Assembly (NCBI GenBank): GCA_913056365.1
Contig: CAJXLT010000008.1
Coordinates: 93,309-157,308 of the forward strand
Direction: 5' to 3'
DNA: 64,000 nt
Source of the DNA: an uncultured Paenibacillaceae bacterium
GTDB taxonomy: Bacteria; Bacillota; Bacilli; Paenibacillales; K13
The position numbers and the translations under genes are program-made. Position 1 is the first letter of the stretch. Each line of letters opens with the position of its first letter. Shown one piece after another: positions 1 to 7,738 of the stretch. The notes under the pieces are model-generated. The model made no database searches. It was not told the origin of the DNA and saw nothing but the letters and a program-made list of their open reading frames with translations.

Positions 1-2
1 GT

Positions 3-1649
3 TCGCATTCCGTCTGCGCACAAGGCGGAATTAACGGAGCAGTGAATACCAAAGGGGAAGGCGACTCGCCATGGGAGCACTTCGACGATACCGTATATGG
101 CGGCGACTTTCTGGCGAATCAGCCTCCAGTGAAGGCGATGTGTGAGGCAGCACCGGGCATTATTCACTTGATGGACCGGATGGGCGTCATGTTCAATCGG
201 ACGCCGGAAGGGTTGCTTGATTTCCGCCGTTTCGGCGGTACGAAGCATCACCGGACTGCCTTCGCAGGTGCTACGACAGGGCAACAACTGTTATACGCAT
301 TGGATGAGCAGGTACGCCGCTGGGAAGTGGCCGGACTTGTTACGAAGTACGAGCATTGGGAGTTCATGGGTGCGATTCTGGATGAGGATGGCGTATGCCG
401 CGGTGTGACCGCACAGGACCTGCGCAGCATGGAGATCCGTTCATTCCGTGCGGATGCGGTTATTCTGGCTACAGGCGGACCAGGCATTATCTTCGGCAAG
501 TCAACGAACTCGGTTATCAATACAGGAACTGCAGCGAGCGCCGTATACCAGCAAGGTGTATACTATGCGAACGGTGAGTTTATTCAGATTCATCCGACTG
601 CAATTCCAGGCGATGACAAGCTGCGTCTTATGAGTGAGTCTGCACGCGGTGAAGGCGGCCGGGTATGGACGTATAAGGATGGCAAGCCTTGGTACTTCCT
701 TGAGGAGAAGTATCCTGCATACGGGAACCTCGTGCCGCGGGATATCGCAACACGTGAAATTTTCGACGTATGCGTCAATGAGAAGTTAGGCATCAACGGT
801 GAGAATATGGTCTACTTGGATCTGTCTCACAAGGACCCGAAGGAACTGGACGTGAAGCTCGGCGGTATTATCGAAATCTACGAGAAGTTTATGGGTGACG
901 ATCCGCGCAAGATTCCGATGAAGATTTTCCCGGCTGTTCACTATTCGATGGGCGGCATGTGGGTCGATTACAATCAGATGACGAATATCCCAGGCTTATT
1001 CGCCGCAGGCGAGTGCGAATATCAATATCATGGCGCCAATCGTCTCGGCGCGAACTCCTTGCTGTCGGCGATCTATGGCGGCATGGTAGCAGGTCCGAAA
1101 GCGATCGAATATATTAACGGGTTGGACAAATCGTCGGACGATATTTCTTCGGCGATGTTCGACCAGGAGCAGCAACGTCAGCAGCAAAGCTACGATGACT
1201 TAATGCGTATGGATGGCGACGAGAATGCTTATGTGATCCACAAGGAGCTAGGTGAGTGGATGACGAACAACATGACAGTCGTACGCTACAACAAGAATCT
1301 GCAGGAAACCGACGACAAGATTCAAGAGCTGATGCAGCGATACAAGCGCATCAATATGATAGATACAGCGAAATGGAGCAACCAGGCTGCATCGTTCACC
1401 CGTCAGCTGTGGAACATGCTGGAGCTGGGCCGTGTGATGACGATCGGCGCATTGCAGCGCAACGAGAGCCGCGGAGCACATTTCAAACCGGAATTCCCGG
1501 AACGAGACGATGACAACTTCATGAAGACTACGAAAGCGAAGTACACACCGGACGGTCCTGTCATCGAGTATGAGGAAGTCGATGCATCGTTGATTGAACC
1601 GCGCAAGCGTGACTATACAACGGACAAACAGAAGAAAGGAGGCAACTGA
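3..1649 (+). CDS. sdhA: Succinate dehydrogenase flavoprotein subunit (5' end cut by window)
   Basis: This is the catalytic FAD subunit of succinate dehydrogenase (complex II), which oxidises succinate to fumarate on the inner face of the membrane. The reading frame is open from base 3, upstream of the first possible GTG start at 42. The residues read there (HSVCAQGGINGAVNTKGEGDS) are the conserved SdhA N-terminal region, so the true start lies outside the window. Further on are HPTAIPG, the active-site region SARGEGGR, and the C-terminal FAD-binding stretch GEC...HGANRLGANSLL. About 548 codons are visible, against a little under 600 usual for Bacillus SdhA. sdhB follows after 2 bases, so the two are co-transcribed; sdhC should lie upstream. 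Confidence 0.97.
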   Translation, partial: SHSVCAQGGINGAVNTKGEGDSPWEHFDDTVYGGDFLANQPPVKAMCEAAPGIIHLMDRMGVMFNRTPEGLLDFRRFGGTKHHRTAFAGATTGQQLLYALDEQVRRWEVAGLVTKYEHWEFMGAILDEDGVCRGVTAQDLRSMEIRSFRADAVILATGGPGIIFGKSTNSVINTGTAASAVYQQGVYYANGEFIQIHPTAIPGDDKLRLMSESARGEGGRVWTYKDGKPWYFLEEKYPAYGNLVPRDIATREIFDVCVNEKLGINGENMVYLDLSHKDPKELDVKLGGIIEIYEKFMGDDPRKIPMKIFPAVHYSMGGMWVDYNQMTNIPGLFAAGECEYQYHGANRLGANSLLSAIYGGMVAGPKAIEYINGLDKSSDDISSAMFDQEQQRQQQSYDDLMRMDGDENAYVIHKELGEWMTNNMTVVRYNKNLQETDDKIQELMQRYKRINMIDTAKWSNQAASFTRQLWNMLELGRVMTIGALQRNESRGAHFKPEFPERDDDNFMKTTKAKYTPDGPVIEYEEVDASLIEPRKRDYTTDKQKKGGN

Positions 1650-1651
1650 TC

Positions 1652-2413
1652 ATGGTGGAAGCTACGGCAAACAAAACAATCAAATTCATAGTGACACGCC
1701 AGGACAGTCCGGACACGAGCCCGTATAAGGAAGAGTTTGAAATTCCTTATCGTCCGAATATGAACGTAATCAGCGCATTTATGGAAATCCAGCGCAACCC
1801 GGTCAATGCACAGGGCACGGATACAACGCCTGTATGCTGGGAATCGAATTGCTTGGAAGAAGTGTGCGGCGCTTGCTCGATGGTCATTAATGGGAAGCCG
1901 CGCCAAGCATGTACAGCACTTGTCGATAAGCTGGAGCAACCGATTAGAATCGAACCGATGAAGACGTTCCCGGTCATACGTGATGTGGTCGTGGATCGGA
2001 ATCGTATGTTCGACGGCTTGAAGCGCGTGAAGGCTTGGATTCCGATTGACGGCACGTATGATCTCGGTCCCGGACCGCGCATGGCGGAGACGAAGCGTCA
2101 GTGGGCGTATGAGCTGTCCAAGTGCATGACATGCGGTGTATGCTTGGAAGCGTGTCCGAATGTCAGCGAGAACAACAGCTTCATCGGTCCATATGCCGTC
2201 TCGCAGGTTCGTCTGTTCAACGCTCATCCGACAGGTGAGATGAATGAGGGAGAGCGTCTGGAGACGTTGATGGAGGACGGCGGCATCGAAGGCTGCGGCA
2301 ATTCGCAGAACTGTGTGCAGTCCTGTCCGAAGGGTATTCCGCTGACGACTTCAATCGCGGCGATGAACAAGGATACAACGAAGCATATGTTCAAGAAGTG
2401 GCTTGGCATGTAA
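1652..2413 (+). CDS. sdhB: Succinate dehydrogenase iron-sulfur subunit
   Basis: A 253-residue protein carrying electrons from the FAD of SdhA to the membrane quinone site. Three cluster-binding motifs are visible. The 2Fe-2S ligands are CWESNCLEEVCGAC with a later Cys (about residues 60-85). The 4Fe-4S motif is CMTCGVCLEACP (about 158-169). The last cluster is bound by the final Cys of that motif plus NCVQSCPKGI near residue 220. The length is normal for the Bacillus-type subunit. The ATG is preceded by AAAGGAGG at about 8 bases spacing, starting two bases after the sdhA stop. It is the last gene of the operon; IS3 debris starts about 55 bases downstream. Confidence 0.97.
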   Translation: MVEATANKTIKFIVTRQDSPDTSPYKEEFEIPYRPNMNVISAFMEIQRNPVNAQGTDTTPVCWESNCLEEVCGACSMVINGKPRQACTALVDKLEQPIRIEPMKTFPVIRDVVVDRNRMFDGLKRVKAWIPIDGTYDLGPGPRMAETKRQWAYELSKCMTCGVCLEACPNVSENNSFIGPYAVSQVRLFNAHPTGEMNEGERLETLMEDGGIEGCGNSQNCVQSCPKGIPLTTSIAAMNKDTTKHMFKKWLGM

Positions 2414-2468
2414 GTACGCCTTGGGACATAGAATGAGCAACAGAAGAACTGCCTGTACGGTGTAATAA

Positions 2469-2892
2469 TGATATGCTCCCCTCAAAGTAGACACCTGAAA
2501 TAACAAAAATTCAGGACTACATCGAGGGGAGTTTTTCTTTTGGGAAGAAGAGGTATCAGTTATGAGGAGAAAATTGAGGCTGTAAAGAAATATAAGCGAG
2601 GAGAAGGAAGCCAAGGAAGCATAGCCTTTTGACATGGCTGTATCCAAGTATCCTGATGCCCAGCCAATATTTCATAGCGATCGAGGCTTTCCATACACAA
2701 ATAAGCAATTCAAGGCCAGATTGGACAAGGTCGGAATGGTGACGACGGCAAAAGAAACTGAATAAACTGGCACCGATGTCTTATCGCCAGTTACTCGAAA
2801 ACGCTGCGTGAAAAAATTGGACTCCTTTGATAAAAGGAGCCCAGCATAACGTTTTTGTTATTTCTTGTGTCTACTTGACAGGGTGCAGTTCA
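2469..2892 (+). mobile_element. Decayed IS3-family (IS150-like) element, copy 1
   Basis: Both ends are present. The left end TGATATGCTCCCC and the complement of the right end, TGAACTGCACCCT, are imperfect inverted repeats that continue with matching AGTAGACAC and AAATAACAAAAA. Inside, only scraps of the transposase genes survive. After the left end comes an orfA start (GRRGISYEEKIEAVKKY, from about 2540). It is joined directly to an orfB C-terminal piece with HSDRGFPYTNKQFKARLD, part of the DDE domain (about 2633-2740). Then comes the extreme C-terminus RRQKKLNKLAPMSYRQLL in another frame. At 424 bp it is about a third of a full IS3 element and cannot make a transposase. Confidence 0.85.
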
Positions 2893-2893
2893 T
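2741..2893 (+). repeat. 153-bp direct repeat, left copy
   Basis: This stretch reads as base-for-base identical to 5368-5520. It consists of the last part of an IS3 orfB, the short non-coding end and the terminal inverted repeat. Perfect identity of two otherwise differently deleted IS remnants suggests recent common origin or gene conversion, and gives a substrate for recombination that would remove the DNA between them. Confidence 0.88.
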
Positions 2894-3260
2894 CGTTGGC
2901 AGCGTCATCCTTCTGTTCCCCCCGAATGACGGCCACAATCGCCGGAATTTTCGCTACCCGCTCGGCCATTGCCTGGACGAATTAGCTCGGCATCCAGCGG
3001 TATAAGCCCTGGCTGCTGTATGCGGCTATGATGGCTGAGCCCGCCTTGCGTTTTCCTTCCTCACTCGCAAACACAATAAACCGTAGCGCAGCCGCATCGT
3101 GCTTCAGCGTTACCGTACGCGCAGCAAGCTTGAGCAGCCAGTGCCTGTTCGGATACGGGACGTTTGGCAAAGCTGCGGATCGTTCTTCTTTCGCGAATCA
3201 GCCTCGTCGCCTCTTGAACGGCTTCGGGCGGACTCGTTGCTTGCTCGTTTGGCGCGTTGC
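2894..3260 (-). pseudogene. Nitroreductase-family N-terminal fragment, broken
   Basis: On the minus strand, from about 3245 to 3150, one frame reads PEAVQEATRLIRERRTIRSF, then AKRPVSEQAL. This is the N-terminal signature of FMN-dependent nitroreductases (the I-x-x-R-R-T/S-I-R-x-F flavin-contact motif). The next part, LRFIVFASEEGKRKAGSAI, resembles the WRFIVFxGEGKRK strand of the same family but lies in a different frame. A TGA interrupts it near 2981, and the coding similarity stops at the IS3 end at 2893. The gene thus carries a frameshift, a stop and a truncation by the IS remnant. The family assignment is by motif only; the upstream start is not clear. Confidence 0.55.
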
Positions 3261-3382
3261 TTTTTTCCTCCGATCCGATCGTTCAAGTTGCCAGTAAGCG
3301 GCAATGGAAAAAAAGATACGAAGACCCGCACTTCCGGCTTCCTATTCGATTGTATGTTGACTGGAATCAAATCCTGCTGTAC

Positions 3383-3406
3383 TATTTACTTACCGGTAGA
3401 TAAATA
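3383..3406. promoter_or_regulatory. Probable TetR-family operator
   Basis: A 24-bp dyad centred on TTACCGGTAG. The half-sites tatttacttacc and tatttatctacc match at 10 of 12 positions. TACCGGTA cores are typical of TetR/AcrR-family operators. It ends 20 bases before the start of the TetR gene and overlaps the position where its promoter should lie, which suggests autorepression of the tetR-DUF418 pair. Confidence 0.7.
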
Positions 3407-3425
3407 AAGTGAAGGGGGAATGTTC

Positions 3426-3998
3426 ATGTCGGAGAAATATGATGAGATTCTTCAGACAGCCTATCAGTGCTTTGCTGAGAATGGTTTTGAAAAAACAAGT
3501 ATGAATCAGATTGCAAAGCAGGCGGGCATTACAAAGCCGGCTGTTTATTATTATTTTGTGTCCAAAGAGCAGCTGATCCGAACACTGTTTCAAGTCATTA
3601 AGGCGGAAATCGACTTTTCCGAATTTTTCAACATAGAAGCCTATTCGAAGAGTGATTTCAAGGAGAGATTGCTTGAAGATGGATTGGCGATGATTAAGCA
3701 ACAAAGGGAAGACCTGTTTTACGAAAAAATAATGAGAGAATACGATGTTCTAGGATCCCGAGATGCTTCATACAGAGAAGAACTCAGGCAAATCCTCGAC
3801 CATTACCTAGAGGGGTTTGTTTCTCTCTTACATATGGCCGCCAAGTATGAGCTTATATCCGAGGAAGAGATTGAAATCAAAGCACAGTTTCTTACGCTGG
3901 TCGTGGACTCCTTGGATAAATACACAGAGGAGGATTATAACTTTAATCCTGAAGCCATTTGGAAGTTTTCCGTACATTGCATATTTAAAGAGAGGTGA
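3426..3998 (+). CDS. TetR/AcrR-family transcriptional regulator
   Basis: A 190-residue repressor. The N-terminal TetR helix-turn-helix is plain: CFAENGFEKTSMNQIAKQAG followed by ITKPAVYYYFVSKEQL (about residues 12-50). The rest is the usual helical ligand-binding domain, divergent, with no recognisable ligand. I chose ATG 3426 over ATG 3420 because the GGGGG ribosome site ends at 3418 and would leave no spacing for the earlier codon. The operator-like dyad just upstream suggests autoregulation. The stop lies next to the start of the DUF418 gene, so the two form an operon. The DNA here is AT-richer than its surroundings and bracketed by IS3 remnants, which suggests acquisition. Confidence 0.9.
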   Translation: MSEKYDEILQTAYQCFAENGFEKTSMNQIAKQAGITKPAVYYYFVSKEQLIRTLFQVIKAEIDFSEFFNIEAYSKSDFKERLLEDGLAMIKQQREDLFYEKIMREYDVLGSRDASYREELRQILDHYLEGFVSLLHMAAKYELISEEEIEIKAQFLTLVVDSLDKYTEEDYNFNPEAIWKFSVHCIFKER

Positions 3999-4003
3999 AT
4001 GGA

Positions 4004-5092
4004 GTGAAAGAACAAGCAGCGAGAAATTACGGCTTTGATATTGCGCGCGCATTGGCTATATTGGGTATGGTTATCGTAAATTACAAGATCGCTATGAATG
4101 CGGAGGGGAACGGTCCGGGTTGGCTTATTGCCTTCACAGGACTTTTTGAAGGCAGGGCTGCGGCTTTGTTTGTCATCCTTGCTGGAATTGGCATTTCACT
4201 AATGACCAAAAAATCAAGGCTTTCCATGGATGCTAACTTGGTCAAAGCACAAAGACGAACCTTGTGGAAACGCTGTGTTTTTTTGTTTGCGGCAGGGATG
4301 GGGTTATATCTGTTGGAGTGGAGTGCGGATATTCTTCATTTTTATGCTTTTTATATTGTTATTTCCTCGTTTTTCATCAAGGCTTCGAACAAGTTGCTCT
4401 TGGCATCTGCGGCGGGCATATTGGTTTTCGCCCAATTGTTTCAACTCCTATTTGATTATACGAGGGGATGGAACGAGTCGTTTTCACAATACGTCACCTT
4501 TTGGACATGGGACGGATTTCTTATGAATCTGTTGTTTAACGGGTATCATCCAATTCTTCCATGGCTTTCGTTCATGCTGATTGGCATGTGGGTTGGCAGA
4601 TTTGATTTCAATTCTATTCATGCAAGGAAAAAAATGACGATCCTATCTTTGACGGCCGCAGTTCTGCTTGAGCTCCTGTCTTATCTGTTGATTAAGCTGT
4701 CAACTCCCGTTACAGGTTTGGAAATCGCACAGTATTTATTTTCCACGAAGCCCATGCCGCCGAATATGTTCTATATTTTGTCTGCTTCCAGTACGGCTCT
4801 TATCTTTATTGTCTTATGCGTACATATCGCTCAATACATGCGGAACCAACTGGTTATCACAACGTTCGCGAATACAGGCCAGTTGGCATTGTCCCATTAT
4901 ATCGGACATTTTATTCTGCTGGTCATCTTTAGTGCCTTTGGTTTGTTGGATAAGGCCTCATTATTTTTTACAACCGCATGTTCCTTTGGATTTTTTGCCC
5001 TAGCGATGTGTTTCTCTTTCTTATGGAGAAAGCGTTATAAGCGAGGTCCTCTTGAGCTTGCCATGCGGAAAATGACGGAGTTTTCAAAGTAA
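4004..5092 (+). CDS. DUF418/acyltransferase-like multipass membrane protein
   Basis: About 362 residues with many hydrophobic segments. The start, YGFDIARALAILGMVIVNYK, matches the DUF418/DUF1624 type of integral membrane protein (R-hh-D-x-x-R-G-hh-hhGhhhhN). The late segment GQLALSHYIGHFILL matches the DUF418 C-terminal consensus G-x-x-x-L-S-x-Y. The function is unknown; distant similarity to membrane acyltransferases is family knowledge. A GTG at 3995 overlaps the tetR stop, but AGAGG at 3991-3995 is better spaced for GTG 4004. It is probably the gene controlled by the upstream TetR protein, and so could be involved in envelope modification or resistance; that is inference. Confidence 0.8.
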   Translation: MKEQAARNYGFDIARALAILGMVIVNYKIAMNAEGNGPGWLIAFTGLFEGRAAALFVILAGIGISLMTKKSRLSMDANLVKAQRRTLWKRCVFLFAAGMGLYLLEWSADILHFYAFYIVISSFFIKASNKLLLASAAGILVFAQLFQLLFDYTRGWNESFSQYVTFWTWDGFLMNLLFNGYHPILPWLSFMLIGMWVGRFDFNSIHARKKMTILSLTAAVLLELLSYLLIKLSTPVTGLEIAQYLFSTKPMPPNMFYILSASSTALIFIVLCVHIAQYMRNQLVITTFANTGQLALSHYIGHFILLVIFSAFGLLDKASLFFTTACSFGFFALAMCFSFLWRKRYKRGPLELAMRKMTEFSK

Positions 5093-5139
5093 GCGTCCAC
5101 CCCTTACGGTTCGGATATTCACCTTTGATGACTAACTCC

Positions 5140-5519
5140 GATATTCTTCAGTTGAACGCTAGATATGAGACCCATTACAACCACAAGCGTATACAGCGTT
5201 TGACCCAATTAGCGGGCTTAAAAGCGGTCATCCGCAGGAAACGTCCACATTACCAGCGTTCTACGCCAGAAGTTGTAGCTGAGAACATTTTGAATCGTGA
5301 TTTCGAGGCAGAGAATACGACAGCCTTGCAGCTGCTATGGAAAACTACATACACTTTTATAATTACGGACGACGGCAAAAGAAACTGAATAAACTGGCAC
5401 CGATGTCTTATCGCCAGTTACTCGAAAACGCTGCGTGAAAAAATTGGACTCCTTTGATAAAAGGAGCCCAGCATAACGTTTTTGTTATTTCTTGTGTCTA
5501 CTTGACAGGGTGCAGTTCA
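5140..5519 (+). mobile_element. Decayed IS3-family element, copy 2 (left end missing)
   Basis: The first part reads as IS3 orfB: YNHKRIQRLTQLAGLKAVIR followed by RKRPHYQRSTPEVVAENILN (about 5170-5295), the HTH_21 region before the catalytic domain. The catalytic DDE domain is deleted. After a frame change comes AMENYIHFYNYGRRQKKLNK and the orfB C-terminus. The right terminal inverted repeat ends at 5519. No left inverted repeat is seen. The last 153 bases are identical to the end of copy 1, in the same orientation. Confidence 0.82.
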
Positions 5520-5520
5520 T
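5368..5520 (+). repeat. 153-bp direct repeat, right copy
   Basis: Identical to 2741-2893 (IS3 orfB end plus right terminal repeat). Together the two copies bracket the nitroreductase fragment, the tetR gene and the DUF418 gene. The next 120 bases, up to the CDF gene end at 5641, show no recognisable gene. Confidence 0.88.
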
Positions 5521-5640
5521 AATCCGTGCAGGCAGTTCTTTGATTGGCAGACGCGTCATGTCGGCGCTTGCCCCGGCTGATCTTCCCTGACGATGATAAT
5601 GCTACTGCACTTAAAAGAGGTTCCCGCATTCTTGTCCGGT

Positions 5641-6579
5641 TTAGGCTTCTCTATCCTGCAGCTTCAGAAATTTCTCACCGTACTCGCCGTGAGGATGAAT
5701 GCGGGCATGCTCGACCTGAACGGTGACATGGCTAATGTCAAATTGTTTCTTCAATGTTTCGGTGATGGCCAGTATGACGCAGAACGGTTGAATGGATTCA
5801 GAGATGAACACATGTGCGCTGAAGGAATGATGGTCTGTGGAGATCGTCCACAGATGCAGCTCGTGTACGTCCTGTACGCCTTCTACAGAGCATATAACGG
5901 AGCGAATCTGTTCTAGATCATATTGCTCCGGAACGGATTCCATCAATATCAAGCAGGCTTCACGAACGATTCTGGCACCGCCAATGAAGATGATGAGTCC
6001 GATGACGAGGCTCATGAGCGGATCGAACCAGAGCAGGCCGGTGAAGTAGATGACAACCGCGGATAGGATGACACCGACAGAGCTGAGCAGATCACCGATA
6101 AAGTGCCAGAGGGCGCTCTGCACATTCAAGTTCTTCTCTTCACTAATACTGCGGCTCAGCATGACAGTGAGTATAACATTAACAAGCAATCCGATAACGG
6201 CAATGGTCAGCATGAGCCCGAGTCTGATCTCCTCCGGGAAGAAGAACCTGCGGAAGCCTTCGATGAAGATACCGGAGGCAATCAAGCACAGAGCGAGTCC
6301 GTTCAAGAATGATGCGATGATTTCAAAGCGCAAGTAGCCATAGCTGAATCGGGAATTAGGCGGTCGTGAGGCGAGGTATATAGCGGTCATACTCAAACTA
6401 AGAGCGAACACATCCGAAATCATATGTGCGGAATCAGACAGTAGGGCAAGGGAATGGGACAGCAATCCGCCAATGACTTCGACGACCGTGAAGAAAAGGG
6501 TCAGCAGCAAAGTAATCCAAAGCGTACGCTTCGAGCGAGTCTGCTCCTTCACATGGCGAAGATGATGGTAATCCGGCAT
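5641..6579 (-). CDS. Cation diffusion facilitator (CzcD-type Zn/Co/Cd exporter)
   Basis: A 312-residue membrane exporter that moves divalent metal out of the cytoplasm in exchange for protons. The first signature is SHSLALLSDSAHMISDVFAL, with the metal-site HxxxD/D pair in transmembrane helix 2. WHFIGDLLSSVG in helix 5 supplies the second H/D pair. About six membrane segments are followed by a cytoplasmic ferredoxin-like domain (VEGVQDVHELHLWTIS). ATG 6618 has an AAGGA only one base away, whereas ATG 6579 has AGGTGAG about 10 bases upstream and gives the usual length, so 6579 is preferred. Upstream lies a perfect 7-bp inverted repeat that could bind a metal-sensing repressor. Substrate not determined. 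Confidence 0.9.
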   Translation of the reverse strand: MPDYHHLRHVKEQTRSKRTLWITLLLTLFFTVVEVIGGLLSHSLALLSDSAHMISDVFALSLSMTAIYLASRPPNSRFSYGYLRFEIIASFLNGLALCLIASGIFIEGFRRFFFPEEIRLGLMLTIAVIGLLVNVILTVMLSRSISEEKNLNVQSALWHFIGDLLSSVGVILSAVVIYFTGLLWFDPLMSLVIGLIIFIGGARIVREACLILMESVPEQYDLEQIRSVICSVEGVQDVHELHLWTISTDHHSFSAHVFISESIQPFCVILAITETLKKQFDISHVTVQVEHARIHPHGEYGEKFLKLQDREA

Positions 6580-6626
6580 GATGCGATTCTCACCTGACTT
6601 TCCAAACCATAGTCGCATTTCCTTGG

Positions 6627-6643
6627 CAATTGTTACACAATTG
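6627..6643. promoter_or_regulatory. Perfect inverted repeat upstream of the CDF gene
   Basis: CAATTGT-tac-ACAATTG, a perfect 7-bp dyad with a 3-base spacer, about 50 bases upstream of the preferred CDF start. Size and position suit a dimeric repressor of the exporter, but it does not match a named operator I can be sure of. Confidence 0.4.
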
Positions 6644-6728
6644 AAATATTGCTGTTATGGCTTGTTAATGTCCGTAGGGTATTATAATAAACAAGACCCC
6701 CTTTTGATATAGTTTCACCCATGGAGCT

Positions 6729-6753
6729 TGCCTACCGGCAGGCGTTTTTTTTT
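6729..6753 (+). terminator. Weak intrinsic terminator of a possible short transcript
   Basis: GCCT-accggc-AGGC followed by nine T, read on the plus strand. Both neighbouring genes are on the minus strand, so this does not end either of them. A TATAAT at 6683-6688 with TTGTTA 15 bases upstream could start a transcript of roughly 60 bases ending here. The stem is short and the promoter spacing poor, so a small RNA is only a possibility. Confidence 0.3.
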
Positions 6754-6886
6754 GTATATTCGGCTCGTTGTTCCGACTATGTATATAGGTTATGCATCGT
6801 GCAGCATTCTGCACAGAGGCATTCGTACCGATTGTCTCCGGCAGAGAATGTCATATTGCGGACCGCACGATTTCGGCAGCGCTAAC

Positions 6887-7693
6887 CTACAGAGCAACTT
6901 TATGGGGCTTCCTGCCACTTACGTATACCCACTCGCGAAACCCGATTTGCTTCAATCGTTCGCGTACAAGCTCCCATTCATCGGCAACTCGTTCCGGATC
7001 ATGGGCATCAGATCCGAATGTGACAGCGACGCCATAGTGGCAAGCTCTCTCTAGAATCGCATCTGAAGGATACCAGCCTCCTACGTCTTTGGTTTTTCCA
7101 GATGTATTGATTTCAATAGCGACACCGGTATCGGCTATTGTGCGTAATGCCTGATCTACACGCGACGTCGGAATATCACTGAAGGGCGGATAGAAGGCTT
7201 TCATCGCATCAATATGGCCGAGAATATCGAACATGCCGGACTTGGCAGACTGCTCGATCAGATCATAATAAGCTTCTTTCACTTCAATCTTGCGGTGTTC
7301 GTTCAGCTTACCCCATCTTCTCTTGTTGAATATGCTCAACTCCTCCACATGATGAATCGATCCGATCAAATAATCGAATGGATAGCGGTTGTATGCTTGT
7401 TGATAGACAGATGCGACTGCCGGGAAGTAATCCGATTCTATGCCAAGCAGCACTTGTATTTGCCCCGCGTACTTCGCTTTCAATCGAAGCACTTCTTCGA
7501 CATAGGAGGCAAACATGCTTTTGGCCATAGTTACTTGCGGATAGGGGTGATCCGCTTCATCTGCGAAATAAGGAGCGTGGTCGGATATGCCGATCAATTG
7601 CAGTCCCTTGCGGATGGCAGATACAACATAGTCCTCGATCGTACCGATCGCATGACCACATCGTTCGTTGTGTGTGTGCAAATCAAATTTCAT
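6887..7693 (-). CDS. PHP-family phosphoesterase, histidinol-phosphatase-like
   Basis: A 268-residue PHP-domain metallo-phosphoesterase of the HisJ/HisK type, which in histidine synthesis removes phosphate from L-histidinol phosphate. The metal-binding motifs occur in order: FDLHTHNERCGHA at the N-terminus, ISDHAPYF near residue 38, GIESDY, GSIHHVEE, LGHIDAMK and GSDAHDP near residue 230. Translation starts at ATG 7693 behind GGAGGAGG. There are no other histidine genes nearby, so it may act on another substrate. It stands alone, downstream of the LysR gene on the same strand with a gap of about 45 bases. Confidence 0.85.
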   Translation of the reverse strand: MKFDLHTHNERCGHAIGTIEDYVVSAIRKGLQLIGISDHAPYFADEADHPYPQVTMAKSMFASYVEEVLRLKAKYAGQIQVLLGIESDYFPAVASVYQQAYNRYPFDYLIGSIHHVEELSIFNKRRWGKLNEHRKIEVKEAYYDLIEQSAKSGMFDILGHIDAMKAFYPPFSDIPTSRVDQALRTIADTGVAIEINTSGKTKDVGGWYPSDAILERACHYGVAVTFGSDAHDPERVADEWELVRERLKQIGFREWVYVSGRKPHKVAL

Positions 7694-7738
7694 AACAGCC
7701 TCCTCCTCGTGAGCGTGGGCAATGGGTTATAGGTTTGG

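Noticed and set aside
1613..2227. Open frame of 204 codons on the minus strand across sdhB
   Set aside because: It lies entirely opposite a certain sdhB gene, lacks any recognisable domain and is rich in His/Arg/Cys as antisense shadows are.
2469..5519. A functional composite transposon
   Set aside because: Both IS3 copies lack most of the transposase and the second has no left end; no flanking target duplication could be identified.
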